Origin: Pseudomonas jinjuensis
GTDB lineage: Bacteria; Pseudomonadota; Gammaproteobacteria; Pseudomonadales; Pseudomonadaceae
Direction of reading: 5' to 3'
NCBI RefSeq assembly: GCF_900103845.1
Contig: NZ_FNIJ01000008.1
Location: forward strand, 186,001 to 250,000
Length of the DNA stretch: 64,000 bases
Position 1 is the stretch's first letter, and every line of letters begins with the position of its first letter. Positions 47,658 through 61,048 of this stretch are shown here, piece after piece. The notes under the pieces are model-generated. The model was not told the origin of the DNA. It did not search any database and was given only the letters and a program-made list of their open reading frames with translations. Made by a program: the position numbers and the translations under genes.

Positions 47658-48140
47658 ATGAAGCTGCAGATATTCACCACCGGCGGAACCTTCGACAAGG
47701 TCTACTACGACGCCCTTTCCGACTTCCAGATCGGCGACCCGATGGCGCCGGAAATCCTCCGCGAGGCGCGCGTGACCTTCGAATGGCAGGTGGAGGGCCT
47801 GACCCGCAAGGACAGCCTGGAGCTCACCGACGAAGACCGCGAACTGATCCGCAGCCGCGTCGCCGCCTGCCCGGAGCGGCACATCCTGATCACCCACGGC
47901 ACAGACACCATGACCAGGACCGCCGACGTGCTGCGCGACATCCCCGGCAAGGTGATCGTCTTCACCGGCGCCATGCAGCCGGCGCGCATGCGCGACACCG
48001 ACGCGCCGTTCAACCTCGGCGTGGCCGTCGGCGCACTGCAGGTGCTGCCGGATGGCATCTACATCGCCATGAGCGGACGCATCTTCGAGGCGGGCAAGGT
48101 GAAGAAGAACCGCGCGGAGGGGCGGTTCGAGGATAGTTGA
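47658..48140 (+). CDS. Single-domain asparaginase homologue
   Basis: A 160-residue protein that corresponds only to the N-terminal catalytic domain of type I/II asparaginases (normally about 330 residues). Both catalytic threonine regions are present: TTGGTFDK (7-14) and THGTDTM (79-85). It ends cleanly at a stop with no C-terminal domain remnant downstream, so it is more likely a genuine short family than a fresh truncation. Activity unproven. Confidence 0.7.
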   Translation: MKLQIFTTGGTFDKVYYDALSDFQIGDPMAPEILREARVTFEWQVEGLTRKDSLELTDEDRELIRSRVAACPERHILITHGTDTMTRTADVLRDIPGKVIVFTGAMQPARMRDTDAPFNLGVAVGALQVLPDGIYIAMSGRIFEAGKVKKNRAEGRFEDS

Positions 48141-48153
48141 GCCTGCGGGCCAT

Positions 48154-48281
48154 ACGTAGGGTGGATCAGCTCCATCGATCCACCATGGCCACCCATGCGG
48201 TCCCGCAATGGTGGATGAAAAAGGCCTCATCCACCCTACGTCTTGAGCATCACCGCGGTCGCGGGCATGGCCCGCTCCTAC
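48154..48281. repeat. ACGTAGGGTGGAT inverted repeat plus GGGC-class REP half
   Basis: ACGTAGGGTGGAT (48154-48166) and its exact complement (48229-48241) enclose further GGTGGAT units. A lone GGGC REP unit follows (48258-48281) and supplies the TAG stop of pcs (complement of 48278-48280). Confidence 0.8.
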
Positions 48282-48994
48282 GCGAACCACTCCCGCGCCG
48301 TGCGCCACAGGCAGACGCCGATGAAGTAGGCCGAGGCGACGAACCAGATGCCCAGCAGCCACGGCCGGTCGACCGGCTGCTGGAGGATCAGCAGGGCGCT
48401 GCTGAGCATCCAGACGAAGGTCACCGCGATATTCAGCGGCATGAATTCGCGCACGCGGAACGGGTGCAGGAACTTCATCCGGGTCAGGGTCAGCGCCGCC
48501 AGCACCAGCACGGCGACCAGGCTGGCCCAGGGGTGCGGGTCGAGCACGTAGAAGTACACCGCCACCACGTTCCACGCCGCCGGGAAGCCGACGAAGTAGT
48601 TGTCCTGGCTCTTCATGTTGACGTTGCAGAAGCAGAACAGCGAGGAGACCAGGATCACCCCAACCACCGGCAGCTCGCTATACACCGGCAGCGGAATGTA
48701 GCGGTAGATGAAGATCGCCGGGATGAACACGTAGGTGAGGTAGTCGATCACCAGGTCCAGGGTCGAGCCATCGAAATGCGGCAGCACCGACTTGACGTGG
48801 AAGCGGCGCGCCAGGGTGCCGTCCAGCCCGTCCACCAGCAGCGCGACGCCGAGCCACAGCAGGCAGGCCTGGGGACGGTTGTCGACCAGCGCCAGCAAAG
48901 CCATCAGGGCGAGGATCACGCCGCTGGCGGTCACTGCGTGGACGCTCCAGGCCTTGGCCTTGCTGATATGCATCGGGGTGATGGTCAGATTCAC
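48278..48994 (-). CDS. pcs: Phosphatidylcholine synthase
   Basis: A 238-residue CDP-alcohol phosphatidyltransferase condensing choline with CDP-diacylglycerol. The family motif is complete: DG-x2-AR (58-63), then 12 residues, G76-x3-D80-x3-D84; the x12 spacing is that of bacterial phosphatidylcholine synthases. About eight hydrophobic segments. GTG 48994 is taken as start; ATG 48973 lacks a good Shine-Dalgarno. The stop lies in a REP unit. Confidence 0.85.
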   Translation of the reverse strand: MNLTITPMHISKAKAWSVHAVTASGVILALMALLALVDNRPQACLLWLGVALLVDGLDGTLARRFHVKSVLPHFDGSTLDLVIDYLTYVFIPAIFIYRYIPLPVYSELPVVGVILVSSLFCFCNVNMKSQDNYFVGFPAAWNVVAVYFYVLDPHPWASLVAVLVLAALTLTRMKFLHPFRVREFMPLNIAVTFVWMLSSALLILQQPVDRPWLLGIWFVASAYFIGVCLWRTAREWFA

Positions 48995-49107
48995 GGTACA
49001 TCTCTTCTGTCTGGCGGCGGCTACATCAACGTATAGCCCATCCTTGGCAAGTCACCGGATATCGGAACCGCAAGCCTGCGATGAGTTCAACGCAGGGTGT
49101 TCTTCGC

Positions 49108-49174
49108 AGGAGCGGGCCATGCGCGCGCCATCGGCGCCGCCGGCATTTCGCGGGCATGGCCCGCTCCTGCGCCT
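49108..49174. repeat. Degenerate REP pair
   Basis: The left unit combines GGAGCGGGCCATG with GCGCGCC, a mix of the GGGC and GCGC classes; the right unit (49150-49174) is GGGC class ending CTCCTGCG. Between pcs and the aap operon end. Confidence 0.7.
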
Positions 49175-49185
49175 ATTGCCTCACC

Positions 49186-49959
49186 TCAATGCAGGATCTG
49201 GCTGAGGAACAGCTTGGTCCGGTCCGACTGCGGGCTGTCGAAGAACTGGTCCGGCGGCGCCTGTTCGACGATCTCGCCCTTGTCCATGAAGATCACCCGG
49301 TTCGCCACGGTGCGGGCGAAGCCCATCTCGTGGGTCACGCAGAGCATGGTCATGCCGCTCTGCGCCAGGCCGATCATGGTGTCCAGCACCTCCTTGACCA
49401 TCTCCGGGTCGAGCGCCGAGGTCGGTTCGTCGAACAGCATGATCTTCGGCTTCATGCACAGCGCGCGGGCGATCGCCACGCGCTGCTGCTGGCCGCCGGA
49501 GAGCTGCCCCGGATACTTGCCGGCCTGCTCCGGGATGCGCACCCGCTCCAGGTAGTGCATGGCGACTTCCTCGGCCTGGCGCTTGGGCATCTTGCGCACC
49601 CACATCGGCGCCAGGGTGCAGTTCTGCAGCACGGTCAGGTGCGGGAACAGGTTGAAGTGCTGGAACACCATGCCGACCTCGCTGCGGATCGCCTCGATCT
49701 GCTTGAGGTCGTTGGTCAGTTCGGTGCCGTCGACGACGATGGTGCCCTGCTGGTGCTCCTCCAGCCGGTTGATGCAGCGGATGGTGGTGGACTTGCCCGA
49801 TCCCGACGGCCCGCAGAGGACGATGCGCTCGCCCTGCTGCACGGTGAGGTTGATGTCCTTGAGCACGTGGAACTGGCCGTACCACTTGTTCACGCCCTTC
49901 ATCTCGATCATCACGTGATCGCCGACTTTCGCTGCGGTCTTGCCGTTCGCTTCAGCCAT
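49186..49959 (-). CDS. aapP: Amino-acid ABC transporter ATPase AapP
   Basis: A 257-residue polar amino-acid ABC ATPase with Walker [10 protein letters not shown], signature LSGGQQQR, Walker [15 protein letters not shown] and switch VTHEMGFA. Last gene of aapJQMP, 10 bp after aapM. Confidence 0.9.
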   Translation of the reverse strand: MAEANGKTAAKVGDHVMIEMKGVNKWYGQFHVLKDINLTVQQGERIVLCGPSGSGKSTTIRCINRLEEHQQGTIVVDGTELTNDLKQIEAIRSEVGMVFQHFNLFPHLTVLQNCTLAPMWVRKMPKRQAEEVAMHYLERVRIPEQAGKYPGQLSGGQQQRVAIARALCMKPKIMLFDEPTSALDPEMVKEVLDTMIGLAQSGMTMLCVTHEMGFARTVANRVIFMDKGEIVEQAPPDQFFDSPQSDRTKLFLSQILH

Positions 49960-49969
49960 CGAATTGCTC

Positions 49970-51067
49970 CTAACGCTTGTGGCCAGTGTCCAGCCTGCGC
50001 TCGATGTGCATCGAGTAGCGGGACATGCCGAAACAGAAGATCCAGTACACCAGCGCGGCGAACACGTAGCCCTCGGTGGACATGCCCAGCCAGGCCGGGT
50101 CCGCGGTCGCGCGCTTGATGCTGTTGAGGAAGTCGAACAGGCCGATGATGATCACCAGGCTGGTGTCCTTGAACAGGGCGATGAAGGTGTTGACGATGCC
50201 CGGGATCACCAGCTTCAGCGCCTGCGGCAGGATCACCAGGCCCATCATCCGCCAGTAGCCCAGCCCCATGGCCGCGGCGGCCTCGTACTGGCCCTTGGGG
50301 ATCGCCTGCATGCCGCCGCGCACCACCTCGGCGATGTAGGCGGCCTCGAACAGCACCACCATCACCATGGCCCGCAGCAGCTTGTCCAGGTTCATCCCCT
50401 CGGGGAGGAACAGCGGCAGCATCACCGAGGACATGAACAGCACGGTGATCAGCGGCACGCCGCGCCAGAACTCGATGGTGGTGACGCAGATGACCTTGAT
50501 CGCCGGCAGTTTCGAGCGCCGCCCCAGCGCCAGCAGGATGCCCAGCGGCAATGCCCCGCAGATGCCGACCGCGGCGATCACCACGGTGAGCATCAGCCCG
50601 CCCCATTGACTGGTCCCCACGTTTTCCAGACCGAGGAAGCCGCCGTGCAGCAGCCAGTAGGAGACGATCGGCAGGGCGATCAGGTAGGCGATGCCGTACT
50701 TCAGCTTGTACTCGAAGCGCTTCATGAACAGCGGCGCCGCGCCGAAGATCACCAGCAGCACGGTGAGGTCCACCCGCCAGCGCAGTTCCTCGGGGTAGAA
50801 GCCGTACATGAACTGGCCGAAGCGGGTGGCGATGAACACCCAGCAGGCGCCCTCCCGCGAGCAGTCGGCGCGGCTGGTGCCGACCCAGTCGGCCTTGACG
50901 ATCGCCCACTCGATCACCGGCGGCACGATCAGCCAGACCAGGTACAGGCCGATGAAGGTCAGCAGGGTGTTGAACCAGCCGGAAAACAGGTTCTTGCGCA
51001 ACCAGCCGAGCACGCCGACGCTCATCGCGGGTGGCGGCAGGTCGGGCCGGAAAGTGTGTGTGCCCAT
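49970..51067 (-). CDS. aapM: Amino-acid ABC transporter permease AapM
   Basis: A 365-residue permease. A long N-terminal region with extra hydrophobic segments, characteristic of AapM, precedes the core transport domain with [21 protein letters not shown] (EAA loop). Ten bases separate it from both aapQ and aapP. It forms the channel with AapQ for general L-amino-acid uptake. Confidence 0.9.
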   Translation of the reverse strand: MGTHTFRPDLPPPAMSVGVLGWLRKNLFSGWFNTLLTFIGLYLVWLIVPPVIEWAIVKADWVGTSRADCSREGACWVFIATRFGQFMYGFYPEELRWRVDLTVLLVIFGAAPLFMKRFEYKLKYGIAYLIALPIVSYWLLHGGFLGLENVGTSQWGGLMLTVVIAAVGICGALPLGILLALGRRSKLPAIKVICVTTIEFWRGVPLITVLFMSSVMLPLFLPEGMNLDKLLRAMVMVVLFEAAYIAEVVRGGMQAIPKGQYEAAAAMGLGYWRMMGLVILPQALKLVIPGIVNTFIALFKDTSLVIIIGLFDFLNSIKRATADPAWLGMSTEGYVFAALVYWIFCFGMSRYSMHIERRLDTGHKR

Positions 51068-51077
51068 GCTCGGCCTC

Positions 51078-54519
<3,442 letters not shown>

Positions 54520-54582
54520 CCGTCGTGCCAACTTGCGGAGCGCTTCCAACCGCCGGTCGGGCCGCCATGGATGCGAATTGCC

Positions 54583-54605
54583 AGTATTCCAAACTGGTTA
54601 ATACT
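54583..54605. promoter_or_regulatory. Dyad upstream of the diguanylate cyclase
   Basis: AGTATT (54583-54588) and AATACT (54600-54605) flank CCAAACTGGTT, which itself contains CCA-AAC-TGG. Located about 90 bp before the cyclase start; a plausible operator. Confidence 0.35.
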
Positions 54606-54690
54606 CAGGGTTCAGTGTGCGAAGGGGACTACAGGGAGAGTCGGTCGTGCACATATACGGAAACAGCACTTCGTCTCGTGTCCGCGTGCC

Positions 54691-55629
54691 ATGAAAGCGA
54701 CCCGTTGGCAGGAAGACGTCCAGCAGCTCCAGCATTTCAGACTGTTCCAGAACGTGGCTGCGGCCAGCCTGGAACAGCTTCTGACGGATTTCTGCGCCTG
54801 CGAGCTGGAAACCGGTGAAGTGGTGCTGACGCCGTTCAGCCGCAACAACTTCCTTTATATGGTCCTGCGCGGCGAGCTGAAGGTTTACCTCGGTTCGCTG
54901 GACAACCATCCGGTCAGCGTCGTGCCGCCGGGCGAGTGCGCCGGGGAAATCAGCTTCATCGACAACAACTTCCCGTCCGCCTACGTGGTCGCCAGCCAGC
55001 CCACCATCGTGCTGCGCCTGCATCGCGAATCGTTGCTGGGGCTGATGCAGCGCTGCCCGGAATTCATGCAGAACCTGCTGGAGCTGCTGTGCCAGCGGGT
55101 CCGCCAGGGCAACCGGATCATCCTCGACACCGAGGCCAACGCCAACATCGATACCCTCACCGGGCTGTTCAACCGGCGCTGGCTGGAGCACGTCTACGAC
55201 CGGGAGAAGGCCCGCTGCGTGCTGAACATGCAGCCGCTGTGCATGCTCATGCTGGATGTCGACCACTTCAAGGACTACAACGACCAGCACGGCCACCTGG
55301 CCGGCGACTACGCACTGATCCTCGTCGCCCACACTTTCCGCAACCAGCTGCGCCCCAAGGACAGCATGGCGCGCTTCGGCGGGGAGGAATTCGTCATCCT
55401 CCTGCCGGAGGTCGGCATCGACGAGGCGCGCAGCATCGGCGACCGGCTGCGCCTGAGCCTGGAGCACGTCACCTCCTTCTATTCGCCGGTCGGCGTGCTG
55501 CCGGGGGTCACGGTGTCCCTCGGCGTCGCCCAGATGGATGGCTGCGAGACCCTGGCGAGCCTGATCCTGCGCGCCGACAACGCGCTCTACCAGGCCAAGC
55601 AGTGCGGCCGCAACTGCCTCTGCGGCTGA
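54691..55629 (+). CDS. Diguanylate cyclase with N-terminal cyclic-nucleotide-binding-like domain
   Basis: A 312-residue protein. A Crp-like cNMP-binding domain (about 15-140, [20 protein letters not shown], then [20 protein letters not shown]) is followed by a GGDEF domain (about 150-312). The active site is GGEEF (230-234) and an inhibitory RxxD site is RPKD (221-224), both intact, so it should make c-di-GMP with product feedback. No EAL domain. ATG 54691 lacks a good Shine-Dalgarno but fits the domain start. Confidence 0.85.
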   Translation: MKATRWQEDVQQLQHFRLFQNVAAASLEQLLTDFCACELETGEVVLTPFSRNNFLYMVLRGELKVYLGSLDNHPVSVVPPGECAGEISFIDNNFPSAYVVASQPTIVLRLHRESLLGLMQRCPEFMQNLLELLCQRVRQGNRIILDTEANANIDTLTGLFNRRWLEHVYDREKARCVLNMQPLCMLMLDVDHFKDYNDQHGHLAGDYALILVAHTFRNQLRPKDSMARFGGEEFVILLPEVGIDEARSIGDRLRLSLEHVTSFYSPVGVLPGVTVSLGVAQMDGCETLASLILRADNALYQAKQCGRNCLCG

Positions 55630-55732
55630 TCGGAAGCAGGGAATCCCGCTCTCCTGCAAGCACGGATTTCTCCCGGCTGGCAACATGCTTTACACTGGCG
55701 ACCGCTCATTCCTTAACCACTACGAGATCACC

Positions 55733-57244
55733 GTGCTCAAAGCACTCAAGAAAATCTTCCGCAAGGGCGAGGGCGATCAGCCCACGGCCACTCCCGCCGC
55801 CCCTGCTCCTGCCGCCGAAGCCGCCGCCGACAGCGGTGAAAAACGCCAGCGCAAGCCGCACACACCCCGCCCGGAAGGCGAGGCCTCGCGCCCGCCGAAA
55901 GCCGCCAAGCCACGCGCCGAGAAGGCCATCGACAAGCCCGGCGAAAAGGCCGACAAGCCCAGGGACAGCAAACCGCGTAGCGACAAGCCACGCCGCGAAC
56001 GCACTCCCAGGCCCCCGCTGGTGGACAACTGGAAGCTAGAGGACTTCGTCGTCGAACCGCAGGAAGGCAAGACCCGCTTCCACGACTTCAACCTCGACCC
56101 GCGGCTGATGCACGCCATCCACGACCTCGGCTTCCCCTACTGCACGCCGATCCAGGCGCAGGTGCTGGGCTTCACCCTCAGGGGCCAGGACGCCATCGGC
56201 CGCGCCCAGACCGGCACCGGCAAGACCGCCGCGTTCCTCATCTCGATCATCACCCAGCTGCTGCAGACCCCGCCGCCGAAAGAGCGCTACATGGGCGAGC
56301 CGCGCGCGCTGATCATCGCGCCGACCCGCGAGCTGGTGGTGCAGATCGCCAAGGACGCCGTCGGCCTGGCCAAGTACACCGGCCTGAACGTCATGAGCTT
56401 CGTCGGCGGCATGGACTTCGACAAGCAGCTGAAGACCCTGGAATCGCGCTTCTGCGACATCCTGGTCGCCACCCCGGGCCGCCTGCTGGACTTCAACCAG
56501 CGCGGCGAGGTGCACCTGGACATGGTCGAGGTGATGGTGCTGGACGAGGCCGACCGCATGCTCGACATGGGCTTCATCCCGCAGGTCCGCCAGATCATCC
56601 GCCAGACCCCGTACAAGGGCGAGCGCCAGACCCTGCTGTTCTCCGCGACCTTCACCAGCGACGTGATGAACCTCGCCCAACAGTGGACCGTCGAGCCGGC
56701 CATCGTCGAGATCGAGCCGGAGAACGTCGCCAGCGACACCGTCGAGCAGCACGTCTACGCGGTGGCCGGCAGCGACAAGTACAAGCTGCTGTACAACCTG
56801 ATCGCGCAGAACAACTGGGAACGGGTGATGGTCTTCGCCAACCGCAAGGATGAAGTCCGCCGCATCGAGGAACGCCTGACCAAGGACGGCATCAGCGCCG
56901 CGCAGATGTCCGGCGACGTGCCGCAGCACAAGCGCATCAAGGTCCTGGAAGGCTTCCGCGAGGGCAAGATCCGCGTGCTGGTCGCCACCGACGTCGCCGG
57001 CCGCGGCATCCATGTCGAAGCCATCAGCCACGTGATCAATTTCACCCTGCCGGAAGATCCGGACGACTACGTCCACCGCATCGGCCGCACCGGCCGCGCC
57101 GGCACCACCGGCACTTCGATCAGCTTCGCCGGCGAGGACGACGCCTTCGCCCTGCCGCCGATCGAGGAACTGCTCGGCCGCAAGATCAATTGCGAAATGC
57201 CGCCGACCGAACTGCTCAAGCCGGTGCCGCGCAAGCATCACTGA
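55733..57244 (+). CDS. rhlB: DEAD-box ATP-dependent RNA helicase RhlB
   Basis: A 503-residue helicase. A basic, proline/alanine-rich N-terminal extension (about 10-95) precedes the two RecA-like domains: [29 protein letters not shown], then [11 protein letters not shown] and [13 protein letters not shown] 55733 ([13 protein letters not shown]) is chosen; an upstream ATG at 55685 overlaps a TACACT -10-like hexamer and looks untranslated. RhlB unwinds RNA for degradosome turnover. A strong terminator follows. Confidence 0.9.
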   Translation: MLKALKKIFRKGEGDQPTATPAAPAPAAEAAADSGEKRQRKPHTPRPEGEASRPPKAAKPRAEKAIDKPGEKADKPRDSKPRSDKPRRERTPRPPLVDNWKLEDFVVEPQEGKTRFHDFNLDPRLMHAIHDLGFPYCTPIQAQVLGFTLRGQDAIGRAQTGTGKTAAFLISIITQLLQTPPPKERYMGEPRALIIAPTRELVVQIAKDAVGLAKYTGLNVMSFVGGMDFDKQLKTLESRFCDILVATPGRLLDFNQRGEVHLDMVEVMVLDEADRMLDMGFIPQVRQIIRQTPYKGERQTLLFSATFTSDVMNLAQQWTVEPAIVEIEPENVASDTVEQHVYAVAGSDKYKLLYNLIAQNNWERVMVFANRKDEVRRIEERLTKDGISAAQMSGDVPQHKRIKVLEGFREGKIRVLVATDVAGRGIHVEAISHVINFTLPEDPDDYVHRIGRTGRAGTTGTSISFAGEDDAFALPPIEELLGRKINCEMPPTELLKPVPRKHH

Positions 57245-57261
57245 GCCGAGCGGCAGTGAAG

Positions 57262-57292
57262 AAAGGCGAAGCCGGCAGGCTTCGCCTTTTTT
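57262..57292 (+). terminator. Rho-independent terminator of rhlB
   Basis: AAAGGCGAAGCC (57262-57273), loop GGCA, GGCTTCGCCTTT (57278-57289), then TTTG: a perfect 12-bp stem with U-tract. Confidence 0.92.
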
Positions 57293-57304
57293 GTTGGTAC
57301 GGCG

Positions 57305-57461
57305 CCAATCGGTCCCACGCTCCCGCGTGGGAATGCATCCCGGGACGCTCCTGCGTCCGGACTCGGCAACGCAAAGCCGACTCCCTGTAGGAGCGAGCTT
57401 GCTCGCGAACCGAGGTGGCATTCATTCGCGAGCAGGAACTAGCCGCCCCCCTCGCTCCTAC
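57305..57461. repeat. GTCCCACGC hairpin and GAGC-class REP pair with insertion
   Basis: GGTCCCACGCTCCCGCGTGG (57306-57325) is a stem of the GTTCCCACG family. A GAGC REP unit follows at 57386-57409. Its facing partner is split, as at 22332-22413: TTCGCGAGCAG is separated from CTCGCTCCTACC by GAACTAGCCGCCCCC. Confidence 0.85.
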
Positions 57462-57519
57462 CGTACAGCCTGCAGGCGTACACTCCGGAGCGTTACCCCA
57501 TCGGGAAAGGAGCCCCGCC

Positions 57520-58560
57520 ATGTCCCTCAAGTTCGACGCCCAGGACCTCGCCCGCGCCGTCGCCGCCGGCATCCTCCAGCCCGGGCAGGACCAGCGCCTG
57601 CTGGAATTCCTCCGCCAGCAACCGGAAAGCCGCGCAAGCTTCCAACTCGCCCACGTCGCCTACTACTTCGGCGCCCTGCTGATCATGGGCGCCATGGGCT
57701 GGCTGCTCACCGAGGCCTGGATGAACGTCGGCGACGTCGCGCTGCTGGCCATCGCCCTGATCTACATGGTCCTGTTCACCCTCACCGGGCTGAACCTGTG
57801 GCAACGCGGGCTGCAGATCCCCGGCGGGCTGCTCGGCGCCGTGGCGGTGGGCCTGACGCCGCTGGCGGTGTTCGCCATCGAGCGCCTGACCGGCATCTGG
57901 CCCATGGACGACGCCCAGGCCGACTATCACGACTACTACAGGTACGTGCAGGGCGGCTGGCTGCTGATGGAAGTCGCCACCGTGATCGCCGGCCTGCTGA
58001 TGCTGCGCCTGCTGCCCTTCCCCTTCATCGTCATGCCGATGGCGGTGGCGCTGTGGTTCATGTCCATGGACCTCACCGAGCTGGCCTACAGCAGCCCCTT
58101 CAGCTGGGACGAAAGGCGCTGGGTGTCGCTGTGGTTCGGCCTGGCGCTGATCCTCGCCAGCCTGCTGGTGGATGGCCGCAGCCGCCGGGATTTCGCCTTC
58201 TGGGGCTATTTCGCCGGCCTGTTGGCGTTCTGGGGCGGACTGAGCCTGATGGACAGCGGCAGCGAGCTGGGCAAGGCGCTCTACTGCCTGATCAACCTCG
58301 GCCTGATGGGCCTTGCGGTGCTGCTGCGGCGGCCGCTGTTCATGGTCTTCGGCGCCCTGGGCGTGGCCGGCTACCTGGGTTACCTGGCGTCCGAGGTGTT
58401 CGAGGATTCGTTGCTGTTCCCGGTGGCGCTGACCCTGATCGGCCTGGGCGTGATCGCCCTCGGCATCCTCTACCAGAAGCACCGCGACCGCATCACCGAC
58501 GCCCTGCGCAATCATCTGCCAGGGGCGCTGCTGGCGTTCCTGCCGGCGCTGCGCCGCTGA
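57520..58560 (+). CDS. DUF2157-like polytopic membrane protein
   Basis: A 346-residue protein. A soluble N-terminal segment (about 1-40) resembles the DUF2157 start, ARAVAAGILQPGQDQRLLEF. About ten hydrophobic segments follow. AAAGGAG lies 8 bp before ATG 57520. Function unknown; no partner gene nearby. Confidence 0.7.
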   Translation: MSLKFDAQDLARAVAAGILQPGQDQRLLEFLRQQPESRASFQLAHVAYYFGALLIMGAMGWLLTEAWMNVGDVALLAIALIYMVLFTLTGLNLWQRGLQIPGGLLGAVAVGLTPLAVFAIERLTGIWPMDDAQADYHDYYRYVQGGWLLMEVATVIAGLLMLRLLPFPFIVMPMAVALWFMSMDLTELAYSSPFSWDERRWVSLWFGLALILASLLVDGRSRRDFAFWGYFAGLLAFWGGLSLMDSGSELGKALYCLINLGLMGLAVLLRRPLFMVFGALGVAGYLGYLASEVFEDSLLFPVALTLIGLGVIALGILYQKHRDRITDALRNHLPGALLAFLPALRR

Positions 58561-58734
58561 TCTGCCCCTCGTCCCGTTCGCGCCGCCGATCTACCCCTTC
58601 CGGGGAATCCCCGGCGCCGACGGCAATGCTTATGCTGGGTTCCAACACATGGCGACAGGAGGAGTTGGCAACGACTGAAGTATCCATGTTTTCCATTGGC
58701 AACCACGGTTAGGGCAATCCCCTTCGCCCTTGTA

Positions 58735-58775
58735 AGCCCCCGCGCAATGCTCATGCCGCGGGGGCTTTTTCTTTG
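58735..58775 (+). terminator. Strong Rho-independent terminator without adjacent gene
   Basis: AGCCCCCGCG (58735-58744) and CGCGGGGGCT (58757-58766) form a perfect 10-bp stem, followed by TTTTCTTTG. It lies 175 bp after the nearest upstream gene, suggesting a long 3' UTR or a separate small RNA. Confidence 0.85.
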
Positions 58776-58811
58776 TGGGCGCGTGTCTGGAGCATGGGAG
58801 ATGGGTGACGC

Positions 58812-58878
58812 CGTAGGAGCGGGCCATGCCCGCGACATCGGCGGAGCCGGGCTTTCGCGGGCATGGCCCGCTCTTACG
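58812..58878. repeat. REP pair, GGGC/GCCC class
   Basis: Facing units 58812-58835 and 58855-58878; right unit ends CTCTTACG rather than CTCCTACG. Confidence 0.9.
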
Positions 58879-58897
58879 CCTGACTCTGCTGCAGAGA

Positions 58898-59051
58898 CGT
58901 AGGGTGGATGAGGCTTTTTTCATTCACCTGCGGGGCCGCATGCGCGGCCATGGTGGATCGGTGGAGCGTGATCCACCCTACGCGGGCAGCCCACCGACAG
59001 AGTGGACGCGGGAGCGTCCGGGGAGGCGTTCCCACGCGGGAGCATGGGAAC
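58898..59051. repeat. GTAGGGTGGAT inverted repeat and GTTCCCACG unit
   Basis: CGTAGGGTGGAT (58898-58909) and its complement (58971-58982) enclose GGCCGC-ATGC-GCGGCC (58934-58949). Then GGACGC-GGGA-GCGTCC (59004-59019) and GTTCCCACGCGGGAGCATGG (59028-59047) just before the moaA stop. Confidence 0.75.
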
Positions 59052-59059
59052 GATATGGA

Positions 59060-60049
59060 TCAGCCGCCGCTCATGTTCATGAAACGCAGCACCTGCACCT
59101 CGCCGCCGGTGGCGAACTCGTGGCGCGCGGGTTTGCGTTGCAGGGCGGCGTAAATGGCGTCGATCACCGGCTGGTCGCCGAGCGGATGGCGGCGTAGCAG
59201 GCCGCGCATGTCCAGCGAGTTCTCGTGGCCGAGGCAGAGCAGCAGACGGCCTTCGGCGGTCAGGCGCAGGCGGTTGCAGGTCGAGCAGAAGTTGTGCGAA
59301 TGCGGCGAGATGAAGCCGATGCGGGTCTGTGGATGGTCGGCGAGCCGCACGTAGCGCGCCGGGCCGCCGCTCTGCTCGGCGCTGTCCAGCAGTTCATGGC
59401 GCTCGGCGATGAGGGCTCGGACTTCTGCGCTGGAGCAGAAGCTTTCCTCGCGCTCGCGGCCCACCTGCCCCAGCGGCATTTCCTCGATGAAGCTGATGTC
59501 CAGGCCATGCTCGATGGCGAAATCCACCAGCGCCGGGACTTCGTCGGCATTGCGGCCCTTCATCACCACCGCGTTCAGCTTGATGCCGGTGAAGCCGGCG
59601 GCCTGCGCGGCGTCGATGCCGGCCAGCACCTGGCGCAGCTCGCCGGTGCGGGTGATGGCGCGGAAGCGTTCCGGGTCGAGAGTGTCCAGGCTGATGTTCA
59701 GCCGTTTAAGCCCGGCGTCGTGCAGGGCGCGGGCATGGCGGACCAGTTGCGAGCCATTGGTGGTCATGCACAACTCACGCAGTCCCGGCAGCGCGGCCAG
59801 GCGCTCGCACAGACCGACGATGCCCGGCCGCACCAGCGGCTCGCCACCGGTGAGGCGCAGCTTGCGCACGCCACGGGCGACGAAGATGCGCGCCACCCGT
59901 TCGATCTCTTCCAGGGTCAGCACCTGCTGGCGCGGCAGGAAGCGCATGTCCTCGGCCATGCAGTAGACGCAGCGGAAGTCGCAGCGATCAGTCACCGACA
60001 GGCGCAGGTAGTCGACATGGCGGCCGCAGCCGTCGATCCATTGGGACAT
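59060..60049 (-). CDS. moaA: GTP 3',8-cyclase MoaA
   Basis: A 329-residue radical-SAM enzyme for the first step of molybdenum-cofactor synthesis. The SAM cluster motif is CDFRCVYC (C23, C27, C30), SAM binding GGEP follows, and the C-terminal second cluster is [21 protein letters not shown] 60049 with GGAG upstream is preferred over ATG 60082. It lies downstream of the nitrate-reductase genes, whose molybdoenzyme needs the cofactor. Confidence 0.92.
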   Translation of the reverse strand: MSQWIDGCGRHVDYLRLSVTDRCDFRCVYCMAEDMRFLPRQQVLTLEEIERVARIFVARGVRKLRLTGGEPLVRPGIVGLCERLAALPGLRELCMTTNGSQLVRHARALHDAGLKRLNISLDTLDPERFRAITRTGELRQVLAGIDAAQAAGFTGIKLNAVVMKGRNADEVPALVDFAIEHGLDISFIEEMPLGQVGREREESFCSSAEVRALIAERHELLDSAEQSGGPARYVRLADHPQTRIGFISPHSHNFCSTCNRLRLTAEGRLLLCLGHENSLDMRGLLRRHPLGDQPVIDAIYAALQRKPARHEFATGGEVQVLRFMNMSGG

Positions 60050-60096
60050 GCTTTGGTGCTCCGGTGCGTTGTGTCTTGCCATCGGTGTGGGCGGGT

Positions 60097-60206
60097 TCCC
60101 TCACCCCTGCCCTCTCCCGGAGGGAGAGGGGGTTACTGCGGTGCGGAAGGAAACATCGGAGTTCGCCTGCTACACCGTACAGTCCCTCTCCCTTCAGAGA
60201 GAGGGT
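60097..60206. repeat. CCCTCTCCC hairpin repeats
   Basis: CCCTCTCCC-GG-AGGGAGAGGG (60110-60130), preceded by CCCTCACCCCTG, and a second degenerate CCCTCTCCCTTCAGAGAGAG unit near 60183. Both lie in the 163-bp moaA upstream gap. Confidence 0.7.
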
Positions 60207-60212
60207 GGCCGG

Positions 60213-61031
60213 CTATTGAACGAGCGGACTATCCGCCCCGTCGAAAGCGAACCCTTCGATCTCCGCCTCCCCCGCCAGCACGGCGATGTACTGGGCGATC
60301 CCCCGCTGCATCACCTGCGCCTGCAGATGCGCGGCGATCTGCGGGCGGGCCTGTTCGAAGCTCAGCGGCTCGCCGCCTTCGCGCTCCAGCAGTTCCACCA
60401 CGTGCAGGCCGTAGCGGCTTTCCAGGGGCGTTTCCAGCAGCCCCGGCGCACGGCGCAGCAGGCGCTTCTCGAATTCCGGGACGGTCTGTCCCGGCTCGAT
60501 CCAGCCCAGTTCGCCGCCTTCGTCCTTCGACGGGCAGGCGGAGAAGCGCATGGCTTTCTCGGCGAAACGCTCGGGATGCTCGCGCAGCTCGGCGATCAGC
60601 GCTTCGGCGGCTTCCCGCTGTTGCGCCCGGCCCTCCAGATCGTCCGGCGCGCAGGCCAGCAGCACGTGGCGCAGGCTCATCCGCCAGGGGCCGAGCAGGC
60701 GTGCGGAGTTGGCCTGGTACCAGGTCCGGCAGTTCGCCTCGTCGGCCTGCGGCACCTGCACCTCGCGTTCCAGAAGCTGGCGGATCAGCGCCTCTTCCTC
60801 GGTCTCATCGTTCTCGCGCAGGGCAACCAGGCCCAGCGCCTCGGCGCGTTGCAGCAGCAGTTGCCGCACGACCAGGGCGCGGCAGGCAGCAACCAGCGCT
60901 TCGGCATGGCTGGCGGCCGGGTGGTATTGCAGTTCGCGGGCAAGGACGTCCTCGGCGATCTCCACCCCGTTCACCTTCAGGTGCGGCAGTTCGACCTTTT
61001 CCACGCGTTCGCTGTAGTGGGAACAACTCAT
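60213..61031 (-). CDS. PpiC/NifM-like peptidyl-prolyl isomerase
   Basis: A 272-residue protein with a parvulin domain (about 135-230: LRHVLLACAPDD, FSACPSKDEGGELGWIEPGQ, LLETPLESRYGLHVVELLER). A helical N-terminal region resembles NifM. No signal peptide, so it is cytoplasmic. Its place directly after narI is standard in pseudomonad nar operons, suggesting nitrate-reductase maturation. GGAGG precedes ATG 61031. Confidence 0.82.
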   Translation of the reverse strand: MSCSHYSERVEKVELPHLKVNGVEIAEDVLARELQYHPAASHAEALVAACRALVVRQLLLQRAEALGLVALRENDETEEEALIRQLLEREVQVPQADEANCRTWYQANSARLLGPWRMSLRHVLLACAPDDLEGRAQQREAAEALIAELREHPERFAEKAMRFSACPSKDEGGELGWIEPGQTVPEFEKRLLRRAPGLLETPLESRYGLHVVELLEREGGEPLSFEQARPQIAAHLQAQVMQRGIAQYIAVLAGEAEIEGFAFDGADSPLVQ

Positions 61032-61048
61032 CTCGATAACCTCCAGGC

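Larger units (their letters stand above)
58561..59059. other. 499-bp non-coding interval with orphan terminator and repeats
   Basis: Contains CCGGGG-AAT-CCCCGG (58598-58612), a TATGCT -10-like hexamer (58631-58636), a purine-rich AGGAGGAG (about 58658), an 8-codon ORF (ATGTTTTCC..., 58687), a strong terminator (58735-58775), then a REP pair, a GTAGGGTGGAT repeat and a GTTCCCACG unit. No conserved coding frame. A small RNA ending at the terminator is possible. Confidence 0.5.
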
